A stretch of 36,764 nucleotides of DNA from Methylobacter sp. Lineage in GTDB: Bacteria; Pseudomonadota; Gammaproteobacteria; Methylococcales; Methylomonadaceae. Position numbers and translations under genes: made by a program. Shown one piece after another: positions 15,801-22,856 of this stretch (position 1 is its first letter; each line of letters opens with the position of its first letter). The stretch is from the NCBI GenBank assembly GCA_030653985.1, contig JAURYJ010000076.1, positions 1-36,764 of the forward strand. Reading direction: 5' to 3'. The notes under the pieces are model-generated. The model had not been told where the DNA came from, ran no database searches, and saw only the letters and a program-made list of their open reading frames with translations.

Positions 15801-15920
15801 CCGATGGCGGCGATCATCATCGGCGGCTTGGCCTCTTCAACGTTGCTGAACTTATTATTGCTGCCCGCCATTTTGCTGCGCTATGGAAAATTTAACAACC
15901 AAACTGATACCGATAGCTAA
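12822..15920 (+). CDS. RND heavy-metal/cation efflux pump, CusA/CzcA family
   Basis: A 1032-residue inner-membrane proton antiporter. It has an N-terminal membrane helix (about 10-30), a large periplasmic porter loop, a membrane block (about 335-500) including GGLAIALGEVVDDAIIDTEN, a second porter loop (about 550-850) and the final membrane block (about 865-1020). The VDDAI...EN stretch is typical of the heavy-metal RND group rather than the multidrug AcrB group. Substrate (copper, silver, zinc, cobalt or other) cannot be read from the sequence. No membrane-fusion or outer-membrane partner lies next to it, which is unusual. No good Shine-Dalgarno precedes the ATG at 12822. GC content returns to the background level here. 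Confidence 0.88.
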   Translation: MLATLVRFSIRFYGIVIALAVLILLYGSYRFATAGLDIFPEFSPKQVIIQTESPGLSSEQVEVLVTQQIETAISGLIGMKSVRSESIQGLSIITATFVEDSDVYRNRQLISERLTTLSGLLPLGITPMAIPLSSSSATVLTIGLNKDDQTDLMALRSLVDWTIVPRLKAVPGVADVNVFGGDIQQLQIQVDPLQLHRFSLTLEDIILAASKAGNIQGGGFIENNNQRFTLQVTGQPATPEQFAKIIVKRDQGRNVTLGEVTTIGYAPEPPIGAAQIMGKPGIVMMVIGQYGANTLSVSRQVEQTLHEFEPIFNKQAINFYSHLFRPADYIERSLSNLSGHLLIGGLFVLIILYLFLFNFRTAFISALAIPVSLVGAVIVLLESGVNLNIMVLGGLAIALGEVVDDAIIDTENIFRRLRENRLLVRSLPVAGVVYSASLEVRSSVVYASFIVALVFVPLLTLNGVAGRLFAPLGYSYILAILMSLLVALTLTPALCYALLGNAGFANDDPPLIRRIKPHYKNLLSRVSRHFKPVLIGSVIVCLSGLLAFFSLDSKFLPELREGHYIVHTTSIPGTALQESIRIGSKLTEQFMTIPGIQSVSQWAGRAERGADTYGSHYSEYEVRLEPMSGAEQQQIKDRLRAILVGFPGILFEVNTFLTERVDETISGYTSPVVVNIYGNDLNKLDAKAQAVADIMRDIDGATDVQLRSPPGTPLLQVVLNLDQLSFWGVLHAQIVDTVQAAYETRVVGKNIQGNKIYNVAVTLTPELRQQPESIAKLPIRTQDGTIITLQQVVDISHAASRYNILHQGSQRRQTVTGNVIDRDMDAFVEELKARVLKEIPFSADSYPEFTGAAIEQAQARKELILHSLLAGAGVLIFIYIAIGSIRHMLLTLANLPFALIGGVAAVVLTGATLSVGSVVGFVTLFGITVRNSIMLLSHYRHLVEVEGKSWNLDTAVLGAQERLPSILMTALVTALAMFPLAFNSDNPGREIMGPMAAIIIGGLASSTLLNLLLLPAILLRYGKFNNQTDTDS

Positions 15921-16017
15921 AGACTCTGAAGCGGTTATTCTACTGCACGGCTTGGACAGAATCTCTCGAAGCATCAATAAGGCGGCCACCACAACCACAA
16001 GGGTTTACCGCTACTGA
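15883..16017 (+). pseudogene. Truncated alpha/beta-hydrolase (lipase-like) N-terminus
   Basis: A 44-codon frame starts at the ATG at 15883, inside the last codons of the RND gene, and runs to TGA at 16015. It contains SEAVILLHGLDRISRSINKA (residues 15-34), which matches the first strand and oxyanion-hole HG motif of lipase-like alpha/beta hydrolases (commonly ILLHGLARS..SM.KAA). After NKAA the sequence departs (TTTTRVYRY) and stops. The catalytic Ser/Asp/His part is absent. It looks like the start of a gene deleted or interrupted near 15990, just before the convergent coiled-coil gene. Confidence 0.65.
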
Positions 16018-16496
16018 TGATTACTCCGGTTATTTTCCTTATCTGCCGACAGGAGTCCGGCTTGAAGATGCTCGTACATTTGTACTGCCGAATCACGTTC
16101 ATTTTCGACTTTTCTAAGCGTATCTTTAGCCATTAAAACTTCAAATTCAAGTTTGATGGAGCGTCTGAGCCACTCATCGCCTGATGATTTAAGTGCTTTG
16201 TTTTTTTGTATTAGCTCAAAAATACGTTTGTTTGAATGGTTTAAATGGGCTGCTAAAGCTTGAAGTTGAGCTTGTGTTGTGCAAAGGGAGGCAGCGCAAC
16301 TTTTTATACCTTCGCTCATTATAGATTGGGCTGTGCCAATTTGGTTTAATGCCTGTTTTTTTTGGTTTAGCTCGCCCTCAAGCCATTCGATTTTTTTTAT
16401 CGCGGCGTTATATTTTTCGCTCACTCCGGCGTATTGTTCTTTCATATCAACCAGAGCGTGGTCATGTTTTTTAGTGAAATTGAACATAGGAGGCAT
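16011..16496 (-). CDS. Hypothetical coiled-coil protein
   Basis: A 161-residue protein I do not recognise. It is almost wholly helical and rich in Lys, Glu, Gln and Ala, with heptad-like spacing over about 15-55, 70-105 and 115-150, so a coiled coil is likely. It has no signal peptide or membrane segment. Two Cys (67 and 72) sit in the middle. The start is uncertain: ATG at 16496 (poor ribosome site) or 16487. Its stop codon lies within the hydrolase remnant on the other strand. The region around it seems rearranged. Confidence 0.6.
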   Translation of the reverse strand: MPPMFNFTKKHDHALVDMKEQYAGVSEKYNAAIKKIEWLEGELNQKKQALNQIGTAQSIMSEGIKSCAASLCTTQAQLQALAAHLNHSNKRIFELIQKNKALKSSGDEWLRRSIKLEFEVLMAKDTLRKVENERDSAVQMYEHLQAGLLSADKENNRSNHQ

Positions 16497-16876
16497 TTAT
16501 TTTTACATAGACGGAAGTGCATTAACCTAAAAAGTTCGGTCGGTATTGTGCGGCTGTCTGTAGGATAGAGAGCTTAGCTTCTGTAATCAATAAGCGCGAT
16601 TACCTAGGATGAGCTAGGGCAGAAAAGCATCGCCTCAGGTATATCGATTTAGGCCAACTAGGTGTAGGCAATAACCAAAAAATCTAACTTCCCCATACTC
16701 CGGCACGGTGCTGGAGCGCCATCAACGTTGACGTGGGAATAGGCGTATCGGTGTTTATCAGCCAAATCGGTGCTACCGTGTTCTGATTTTCTAACTGCTG
16801 AGCCGTTAGAAATAAAGTAAAATAACCGCTTTTTAAAATATTACTCCGTAGAAATACGCAGACAGCAAAGGTATAC
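16497..16876. other. 380-base gap without a convincing gene
   Basis: This gap lies between the coiled-coil gene and the LeuB-like gene. Short frames occur on both strands but none has a ribosome site or recognisable protein. AAAGGT precedes the LeuB-like start at 16877. A small hairpin CCTAGGATGAGCTAGG lies at about 16602-16617. No clear promoter was assigned. Confidence 0.4.
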
Positions 16877-17986
16877 ATGAAGAATTATAAAATCGCAGTG
16901 CTAGCCGGTGACGGTATCGGCCCGGAAATTACTCGGGAAGCCATCAAAGTTCTTAAGCTTGTTGAAGAGCGTAACGATGTTTCGTTCGAGCTGATGCCGG
17001 CCGCTTTCGGTGCCTGCGCCTATTTCGAATTTGGCGATGCCTTTCCGCAATCGACTATCGATATTTGCGACCAGGCCGATGCCATTCTTAAAGGCCCGAT
17101 TGGTTTGAGCCATGAGCAATCCAAAACTATTCCTATTGATAAGCAGCCTGAACGCGGCGCGCTGCTGCCGCTGCGTCGTCGTTACAACACCTACGCAAAC
17201 TTTCGGCCGGTTTTTTTGCCCAAAGCCCTGGCGCATTTTTCGCCGCTAAAGCCGGAAATCATTGGCGAGGGCATTGATATAATGATAGTTAGGGAGCTGG
17301 TCGGCGGTCTGTATTTTGGTAATAAGGAAACCGGCATTAACGAGCAGGGCTTACGTTATGTCAAAGAAACCCTGGAATACGATGAACAGCAAATCAGCCA
17401 AATCTTGCATCAGGCATTTAAACTCGCCCAAAAACGCAAGAAAGTGCTGCACAACATTCATAAAAGTAATGTGCTGAAATCCAGCGTCTTGTGGAATGAA
17501 ATACTCGATGAAGTGGCTAAAAACTATCCCGAGGTGGAAGTGATTCATCAACTGGTGGATTCTGCCGCGACCAACCTGTGTCTGAAGCCGACCCAGTATG
17601 ACGTAATGGTCATGGAAAACATGTTTGGCGACATTCTCAGCGATCAGGGCGGCGGTCTGTTAGGTTCTCTGGGCTTGATGCCGTCTGCTTGTATTGGCGA
17701 TGAAAAAGCCTACTATGAGCCGTCGCATGGCTCCGCACCGGACATCGCCGGGAAAAATATCGCCAATCCTTATTCGATGATCGGTTCGGTGGCGATGATG
17801 CTGGAAAACAGCTTCGATATGGCCGCAGAAGCCAAGAATGTCTGGGATGCGATGCAAGGCGTATTTGGCGACGGCTACTCAACGGCCGACCTGTCCAAGC
17901 CGGGCAGCGGTGTTACGATGATCAGCACCGAACAGTTCGGCGACAAGGTTGTTGAAAAGCTGAGACAGATGCCAAAAGTAGTCTAA
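16877..17986 (+). CDS. 3-isopropylmalate/isocitrate dehydrogenase family (LeuB-like)
   Basis: A 369-residue NAD(P)-dependent beta-decarboxylating dehydrogenase. Family marks: [12 protein letters not shown] (7-18), [14 protein letters not shown] with substrate-binding Arg, [11 protein letters not shown] (closest to LeuB's VRELTGGIYFG), the metal-binding DILSD and [18 protein letters not shown]. LeuB oxidises 3-isopropylmalate to the leucine precursor. It differs from standard LeuB in several places (HKSNVLKSS for the usual [25 protein letters not shown]), and leuA, leuC and leuD are not here. It could be LeuB itself or a paralogue with another 2-hydroxy-diacid substrate. AAAGGT six bases before the ATG supports the start. 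Confidence 0.82.
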   Translation: MKNYKIAVLAGDGIGPEITREAIKVLKLVEERNDVSFELMPAAFGACAYFEFGDAFPQSTIDICDQADAILKGPIGLSHEQSKTIPIDKQPERGALLPLRRRYNTYANFRPVFLPKALAHFSPLKPEIIGEGIDIMIVRELVGGLYFGNKETGINEQGLRYVKETLEYDEQQISQILHQAFKLAQKRKKVLHNIHKSNVLKSSVLWNEILDEVAKNYPEVEVIHQLVDSAATNLCLKPTQYDVMVMENMFGDILSDQGGGLLGSLGLMPSACIGDEKAYYEPSHGSAPDIAGKNIANPYSMIGSVAMMLENSFDMAAEAKNVWDAMQGVFGDGYSTADLSKPGSGVTMISTEQFGDKVVEKLRQMPKVV

Positions 17987-18056
17987 GCAGCTCAGGCAAC
18001 GTATGCGTTCCCACGCGAAAGCGTCGCTGCCATTAAGTTCAACAGCACCATAGACC

Positions 18057-18137
18057 GTAGGAGCGGGCCATGCCCGCGATATTTGGGCAGCGATTGCAGA
18101 GTTGTAGCCCTTCATCGCGGGCATGGCCCGCTCCTAC
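18057..18137. repeat. Palindromic repeat overlapping the GDT1-family gene stop
   Basis: Perfect 24-base arms at 18057-18080 and 18114-18137 (GTAGGAGCGGGCCATGCCCG at the outer end). The right arm covers the stop codon of the minus-strand transporter gene (18134-18136). Just before it, at 18021-18039, is GCGTCGCTGCCATTAAGTT, which recurs almost exactly at 29383-29401. Confidence 0.9.
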
Positions 18138-18841
18138 AACGCTATGTAACCCACATAAGCCCGGTAAGCCGCAATAACGGACAGCATCAGAAAGATAGCT
18201 CCGCTGATCTTGTGCAGCAATATGAGCGGGACTTTTTTCAAAATAGTGCGCCCGGCCAGAATGCCCAAGGCGGAGGTTGAGGCCAGCGCGACTGTCGAAC
18301 CGAACCATACGGCAATAGGCGCTGCGGTGCTGCTTAAGCCGACAACCGCCAGCTGGGTTTTATCGCCGAATTCAGCCACGGTAATCAATAAAAAAGTGGT
18401 GAAGAAAATACCGTGGCCGCTTTTTTCCTTAATATCCTCATTTTCATCTTCCATTTCCAGGCGTAAGGAATGAATGCCGAACGCGGCAAACAGGACGGCG
18501 ACGATAGTCGCGACGATATATTCCGGTAACCAATTGGCAATGGCGACGCCAAAAACAACGGCGAGGGTGTTTAAAAAGGCAAAAGCCGAAATAGCGCCCA
18601 GTAAAACCGGCATGGCTCTGTGCCGTGATGCTAGCGTCATGCAGACCAATTGGCTTTTATCACCGATTTCGGCGGCTGCAATCAGCACAAAACTGGTCGC
18701 TGCTGTGGCTGAGATTTCGCCAAAGTTATCGGCGCTCAGCAATGATAAAACTTGGTGGAAGGAGTCTTGAAGGCTTTGAAAAATATGTGCTGTACTCAGT
18801 GCTGTTAGGAAATGTTGTACGTAGTTTTGAAGTTGATCCAT
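18134..18841 (-). CDS. GDT1/TMEM165 (UPF0016) family cation transporter
   Basis: A 235-residue inner-membrane protein with two homologous halves, each with the family signature: EIGDKSQ (58-64) and EFGDKTQ (157-163). About six membrane helices are separated by an acidic cytosolic loop EDENEDIKEK (131-140). Bacterial members such as MneA export manganese; eukaryotic ones move Mn2+ or Ca2+. AGGA precedes the ATG. It follows the ZIP gene on the same strand with 70 bases between, which contain a hairpin (18857-18896) just before the ribosome site. I saw no manganese (yybP-ykoY) riboswitch there. Manganese export is inferred from family. Confidence 0.87.
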   Translation of the reverse strand: MDQLQNYVQHFLTALSTAHIFQSLQDSFHQVLSLLSADNFGEISATAATSFVLIAAAEIGDKSQLVCMTLASRHRAMPVLLGAISAFAFLNTLAVVFGVAIANWLPEYIVATIVAVLFAAFGIHSLRLEMEDENEDIKEKSGHGIFFTTFLLITVAEFGDKTQLAVVGLSSTAAPIAVWFGSTVALASTSALGILAGRTILKKVPLILLHKISGAIFLMLSVIAAYRAYVGYIAL

Positions 18842-18856
18842 TTTGTTTCCTGTGTC

Positions 18857-18896
18857 CGCCGTTAGTAAGGCACCTACAGAGCGCCCTATAACGGCG
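18857..18896 (-). promoter_or_regulatory. Hairpin in the leader of the GDT1-family gene
   Basis: The eight-base arms CGCCGTTA and TAACGGCG pair around a 24-base loop, 7-8 bases ahead of the ribosome binding site AGGA. There is no T-run, so it is not a terminator. It might modulate translation or stabilise the processed mRNA; function is inferred from position only. Confidence 0.4.
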
Positions 18897-18911
18897 TGGA
18901 AAGATAGGGTA

Positions 18912-19862
18912 TTAGCCCAGCATGTTATCCAGGGCCATCATAATAATGAAGCCGATCATTAAGGCAAAGGTAGCATAACGCGAACGACCGTTGGAATGGG
19001 TTTCGGGAATAATCTCTTCGCTGATCACAAAAAGCATAGCGCCGGCGGCAAAGCCCATGGCTATCGGCAGGATAGGTTCAAAGATAGTGACCATGGTGAC
19101 GCCCAGCAGGCCGCCCACCGGTTCGACCAGACCGGTTAGCGTGGCAATACCCACTGCTCGCCACTTGTTGTAACCTAGTCCGACCAAAGGCAGGGCGACG
19201 GCCAAACCTTCGGGTATATTTTGCAGGGCTATCGCAATAGCCAGAACCACGCCGTTTTTCATTTCCCCAGAACCAAAGCTGACGCCGACCGACATGCCTT
19301 CAGGAAAGTTATGGATGGTGATCGCAATGATGAACAGCCAGACTTTTTTTAGGGAACTCAGATGAACATCGGAAACGGAATCGAAATGCACATGCGGCAG
19401 TTGGCGGTCGGCATAATGCAAAAATAGGGCGCCGATCATCATCCCTATGGAAACGATGTAAATACCTTTGCCTGGCCAGATTTGATTGCCGTAATCCATG
19501 CCGGGAACCAGCAGGGAAAATGCGGTCGCTGCCAGCATCACGCCAGCGGCGGCACCGAGCATGCTGTTGAACAGGTTTTTGGAGATGTCTTTGAAAAACA
19601 GGGCCGGTAAGGCACCAAGGCCGGTAGCCAGTCCCGCCAGAATGCTGGCAAAAAAGCCGACAACCACAACTTGGCCAAAAATCACATACAAGCTGCCAAA
19701 TACGATCAGTTGTGATAACAGGAACAACCCGGCCAATGTCGCCCAACGTTTTAGCGGCGGCATCGCCAGCAGTTTTTGATAGTTTTCGCTGGATTTTATC
19801 GCGGCTACTTGATTTTCAAAATAGCGTTGCCATTGATTTACAGTCTTTGTGGTTAAGGTCAT
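18912..19862 (-). CDS. ZIP-family divalent metal transporter
   Basis: A 316-residue inner-membrane protein. The metal-site motifs HNFPEG (184-189, helix IV) and QNIPEG (214-219, helix V) are those of the ZIP family, which import Zn2+, Fe2+ or Mn2+. About eight hydrophobic segments follow a 40-residue polar N-terminal extension and one extra helix (about 41-64), making it longer than E. coli ZupT (257). A His-rich loop DRQLPHVHFDSVSDVHLSS (152-170) between helices III and IV is typical of a metal-sensing or relay loop. It is first in an operon with the GDT1-family gene and divergent from the TonB receptor gene. Confidence 0.87.
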   Translation of the reverse strand: MTLTTKTVNQWQRYFENQVAAIKSSENYQKLLAMPPLKRWATLAGLFLLSQLIVFGSLYVIFGQVVVVGFFASILAGLATGLGALPALFFKDISKNLFNSMLGAAAGVMLAATAFSLLVPGMDYGNQIWPGKGIYIVSIGMMIGALFLHYADRQLPHVHFDSVSDVHLSSLKKVWLFIIAITIHNFPEGMSVGVSFGSGEMKNGVVLAIAIALQNIPEGLAVALPLVGLGYNKWRAVGIATLTGLVEPVGGLLGVTMVTIFEPILPIAMGFAAGAMLFVISEEIIPETHSNGRSRYATFALMIGFIIMMALDNMLG

Positions 19863-20095
19863 AAGATTTACCTGTATCGGCTTTTGTTTTGGGATGTGCG
19901 CGAGGCATTATAACCAAATACCCCATAATCTGGGTTTGTTTGTCGTAAGCCAAGAGGTTTAGTGACGATGCACTCGGTGAGCTTATTGTTTGGGAATATT
20001 TCCTTTTATCGTCGACTCTCTGGCGCGTATGTGCTGATTTGACTATGATGCGTTTCAAAAATTGAAAATCTAACCCGGCTAATTTAAGAGTGACC

Positions 20096-22420
20096 ATGAA
20101 AAAACTGACCTACACAATACTTGGGCTAAGTCTGGCTGCGGCCAGTGCCGTATCGGCCAAAGATAAGCCGCAGGATTTGGGCATTATCGACGTAGTCGGC
20201 GTTACGCCGTTACAGGGTAGTGGAGTAGCGGCCAATAAAATACCGGCCAATATTCAAACCGTTTCTTCCGAGCAGCTGGAAAAAGCCCAAAGCATTAGCC
20301 TGGCGGATTATATCAATCGCTATTTGGGCAGCGTGCATATTAACGAAGCGCAGAATAATCCGCTACAGCCGGATATTTCTTATCGTGGTTTTGTCGCTTC
20401 GCCGCTGCTGGGCTTGCCGCAAGGCTTATCGACCTATGTTAACGGCGTGCGCTTTAACGAACCGTTTGGCGATACGGTCAATTGGGATTTGATTCCTCAA
20501 GGGGCGATTGAGTCGATGGCTTTGTATCCGGGGTCTAATCCAGTTTACGGACTGAACAGTTTGGGCGGAGCCATATCGATCAAGACCAAAACCGGGTTTT
20601 CGGCGCCCAAGCATCAGATTGAAGCTTATGGCGGCTCCTGGGGCAGGCATTCGGAAGAATTAAGCAGCGGTTGGAATAACGGTACCTGGGGCTATTTTTT
20701 AGACCTGCATCACTTTGAGGAGGACGGTTGGCGGGATTTTTCGCCGACCAAGGCCGACCAGGCCTTTGGCACCTTGAGCTGGCGCGGAGATAAGGGCTCT
20801 TTGGATATGACTTTGGGCGGCAATGATAATAACATGCGCGGCAACGGCGCCGTGCCGGTCCAGTTGCAGCAACAAGACCGGGCGGCGGTATTCACCCATC
20901 CCGACCAGACCGTTACCCGGATGTTCTTTTCCGAATTGGCCGGTAGTTATGATCTGGCTGATGATATTGAAGTGAGCGGTAATGGCTATTTCAGGCAGAA
21001 CCGCATCAGGACTTTTAATGGCGATAACAGCGATTTTGATGACTGCGAACTGTCCGGAAATGCGGGATTCTTGTGCGAAGATTCCGGCGATGATGAAGAG
21101 GTTGCTGTCGACATCAACGGTAATAACATATTCGCCAGCGACGCAGTTGAAGGCGCAACCAACAACACCAGTCAAACTCAGATGCGCAGTCGTGGCGGTA
21201 CCTTGCAGACGGTGTTTGCCCGGGATTTGTTCAAGCATAAGAACAACCTGACGGTGGGCACCAGTTACGATTATGCCGAGACTCATTTCGCTTCGGACAC
21301 CGAGCTCGGTTCGCTGACCGATACCCGGGGCACTACGCAGAGCGGCATTCTTGTCGACGAATCCAGGGTTCGTTTACATACCAATACCTCAACGGTCGGC
21401 GTATTTCTGACCGACAGCTTTTCCATTACCGATGAGCTAACGGCGACTATCGCCGGGCGTTATAACTACAGTCATATTAATATGGAGGATAAGTATATCA
21501 AAGATCCTGCAAAAACCCTGGACGGTTCGCATACCTTTGAGCGACTGAATCCTTCTGCCGGATTAACCTATCAAATCAGGGATAATCTGAACGTGTACGG
21601 CAGCTACAGCGAGTCGGCCCGTGCGCCTTCGCCGATGGAATTAAGCTGTGCCGATCCGGCAGCTCCGTGTAAATTGCCCAACTCGTTTGTGGCCGATCCG
21701 CCGCTGGAACAAGTGGTTGCCAAAACCTGGGAAGGTGGGGTCAGGGGTGATCTGGATGAGCTGTTAGGTAACGGGGATTTGAAATGGAATCTGGGTTATT
21801 TCAACACCATCAATCACAATGATATTATTTTTCGCCGCGATGCCTCCAGCGGTCTTATCAGCCAGGGTTATTTCGATAATGTGGGCAAGACCCGCCGCTA
21901 CGGCATAGAAGCGGGAACAATAGTCAACTATCCTCAGCTGTTCAGCAGCATTGATGATTGGCATTTTTCGACTAACTATACCTATTTGAATGCCCGGTTT
22001 ATGGATGGTTTTGATATCCAGAACCCGCTGAATACTGACGAGGCTATTGCTGTTGGCAAGGGAAACAGAATTCCAGGCATCCCCGAGCATATCTATAAGG
22101 CTGCTGTCAGTGTCGATTTATGGCAGCGCGTATCCTTGGGTCTTGATGGCATCTACAGCGGCAACAAGGTTTTCAGGGGCGACGAGGCCAATGTGACTGC
22201 GCCGCTGGCCGGTTACTGGGTATTTAATGCCAAGGCGGAATATAAGGTAAGCAAAAATTTCGCGGTATTCGGCAAGGTCGATAATATTTTCGACAAGAAC
22301 TATAACTCTTTTGGCGTTTATGGGCAGGCCAATGAGGTATTTCCGCAATTTGACAATAACCGGTTTGTGTCGCCCGGTGCGCCAAGGGCAGGCTGGATTG
22401 GGGTGAGGTTGAGTATGTAG
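20096..22420 (+). CDS. TonB-dependent outer-membrane receptor
   Basis: A 774-residue receptor from the ATG at 20096 (AAGAG five bases before; the GTG at 20090 lies in the ribosome site). It has a signal peptide (KKLTYTILGLSLAAASAVSA, cut near residue 21), a TonB-box-like segment IIDVVGVT, a plug domain (about 40-165, with YVNGVRFNEPFGD and NSLGGAISIKTK), and a 22-strand barrel to the end, closing with GWIGVRLSM. Cys pairs occur in extracellular loops (CELSGNAGFLC and CADPAAPC). It takes up a metal chelate or other bulky nutrient through the outer membrane using TonB energy; the ligand is not evident. Divergence from a ZIP transporter hints at metal uptake. A strong terminator follows. Confidence 0.92.
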   Translation: MKKLTYTILGLSLAAASAVSAKDKPQDLGIIDVVGVTPLQGSGVAANKIPANIQTVSSEQLEKAQSISLADYINRYLGSVHINEAQNNPLQPDISYRGFVASPLLGLPQGLSTYVNGVRFNEPFGDTVNWDLIPQGAIESMALYPGSNPVYGLNSLGGAISIKTKTGFSAPKHQIEAYGGSWGRHSEELSSGWNNGTWGYFLDLHHFEEDGWRDFSPTKADQAFGTLSWRGDKGSLDMTLGGNDNNMRGNGAVPVQLQQQDRAAVFTHPDQTVTRMFFSELAGSYDLADDIEVSGNGYFRQNRIRTFNGDNSDFDDCELSGNAGFLCEDSGDDEEVAVDINGNNIFASDAVEGATNNTSQTQMRSRGGTLQTVFARDLFKHKNNLTVGTSYDYAETHFASDTELGSLTDTRGTTQSGILVDESRVRLHTNTSTVGVFLTDSFSITDELTATIAGRYNYSHINMEDKYIKDPAKTLDGSHTFERLNPSAGLTYQIRDNLNVYGSYSESARAPSPMELSCADPAAPCKLPNSFVADPPLEQVVAKTWEGGVRGDLDELLGNGDLKWNLGYFNTINHNDIIFRRDASSGLISQGYFDNVGKTRRYGIEAGTIVNYPQLFSSIDDWHFSTNYTYLNARFMDGFDIQNPLNTDEAIAVGKGNRIPGIPEHIYKAAVSVDLWQRVSLGLDGIYSGNKVFRGDEANVTAPLAGYWVFNAKAEYKVSKNFAVFGKVDNIFDKNYNSFGVYGQANEVFPQFDNNRFVSPGAPRAGWIGVRLSM

Positions 22421-22437
22421 CGACAAAGGCGCAAGGC

Positions 22438-22475
22438 AAAGGGCAAAAGATATTTTTCGTCCTTTGCCCTTTTTT
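22438..22475 (+). terminator. Intrinsic terminator after the TonB receptor gene
   Basis: AAAGGGCAAA (22438-22447) pairs with TTTGCCCTTT (from 22463), and the T-run continues to 22475. It lies 18 bases past the stop codon. Confidence 0.8.
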
Positions 22476-22511
22476 GTTGGCTCGTAGCTTCGTGTCTGTT
22501 TTTTAGGCAAT

Positions 22512-22533
22512 AAAAAGCCCGCATGAAGCGGGC
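22512..22533 (-). terminator. Minus-strand intrinsic terminator
   Basis: On the minus strand GCCCGC, a five-base loop TTCAT and GCGGGC are followed by TTTTT (22516-22512). It would end the candidate small RNA and also any read-through from the BepA-like gene. In plus orientation no T-run follows. Confidence 0.85.
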
Positions 22534-22680
22534 GTGTTGAGCGCTGTTATTATTATTGTTTAGTTGTTTTTACAACTTGACCCAAGCAGTGACACTTATT
22601 TTATTATTATTATCAGCTAGTCTACAAGACTAATTTCCCCCTCTTAGTCGGTAATTAAACCGGGCTCATTCCGTTAAGCT
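22512..22680 (-). ncRNA. Candidate orphan small RNA, about 170 nt
   Basis: A minus-strand promoter (TAGACA, 17 bases, TAAAAT; 22715-22687) predicts a start near 22680, and an intrinsic terminator ends it at 22512. Predicted pairing near the 5' end: AGCT with AGCT closing a junction, then CGGTTTAATTACCG, then GACTAA with TTAGTC around a G-rich loop (GAGGGGGAAA). A second hairpin GTTGTAAAAACAAC follows, then a single-stranded stretch and the terminator. No ORF or Shine-Dalgarno was found inside, and no gene follows on that strand for it to be a leader of. I do not recognise a known RNA family. Confidence 0.55.
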
Positions 22681-22686
22681 GGGGGC

Positions 22687-22715
22687 ATTTTATGCAAATG
22701 CATCTTCCTTGTCTA
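22687..22715 (-). promoter_or_regulatory. Sigma70-type promoter for the candidate small RNA
   Basis: On the minus strand the -35 box TAGACA (22715-22710) and -10 box TAAAAT (22692-22687) are separated by exactly 17 bases. Each differs from consensus at one position. Confidence 0.6.
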
Positions 22716-22856
22716 TTTAAAACTAATGTTTGTCGGGAAAAATATATTTTTTTATAAAATTCCCAATAAATACAATTAATTATAGTATTTTAGATGATGC
22801 TAATGCTCGAAATCGCAGGCAGGTAGTATCTTTTTGTTCAGGTGGTATTCAGGTTT

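Noticed and set aside
16684..16878. 64-residue minus-strand ORF before the LeuB-like gene
   Set aside because: No ribosome site, no similarity to anything known to me, and it runs through the probable promoter region of the next gene.
18842..18911. Manganese riboswitch (yybP-ykoY) before the GDT1-family gene
   Set aside because: Only 70 bases are available, and the conserved loops of that riboswitch were not found; just one hairpin is seen.
20699..21286. 195-residue minus-strand ORF
   Set aside because: Shadow of the TonB receptor barrel; no ribosome site or recognisable domain.
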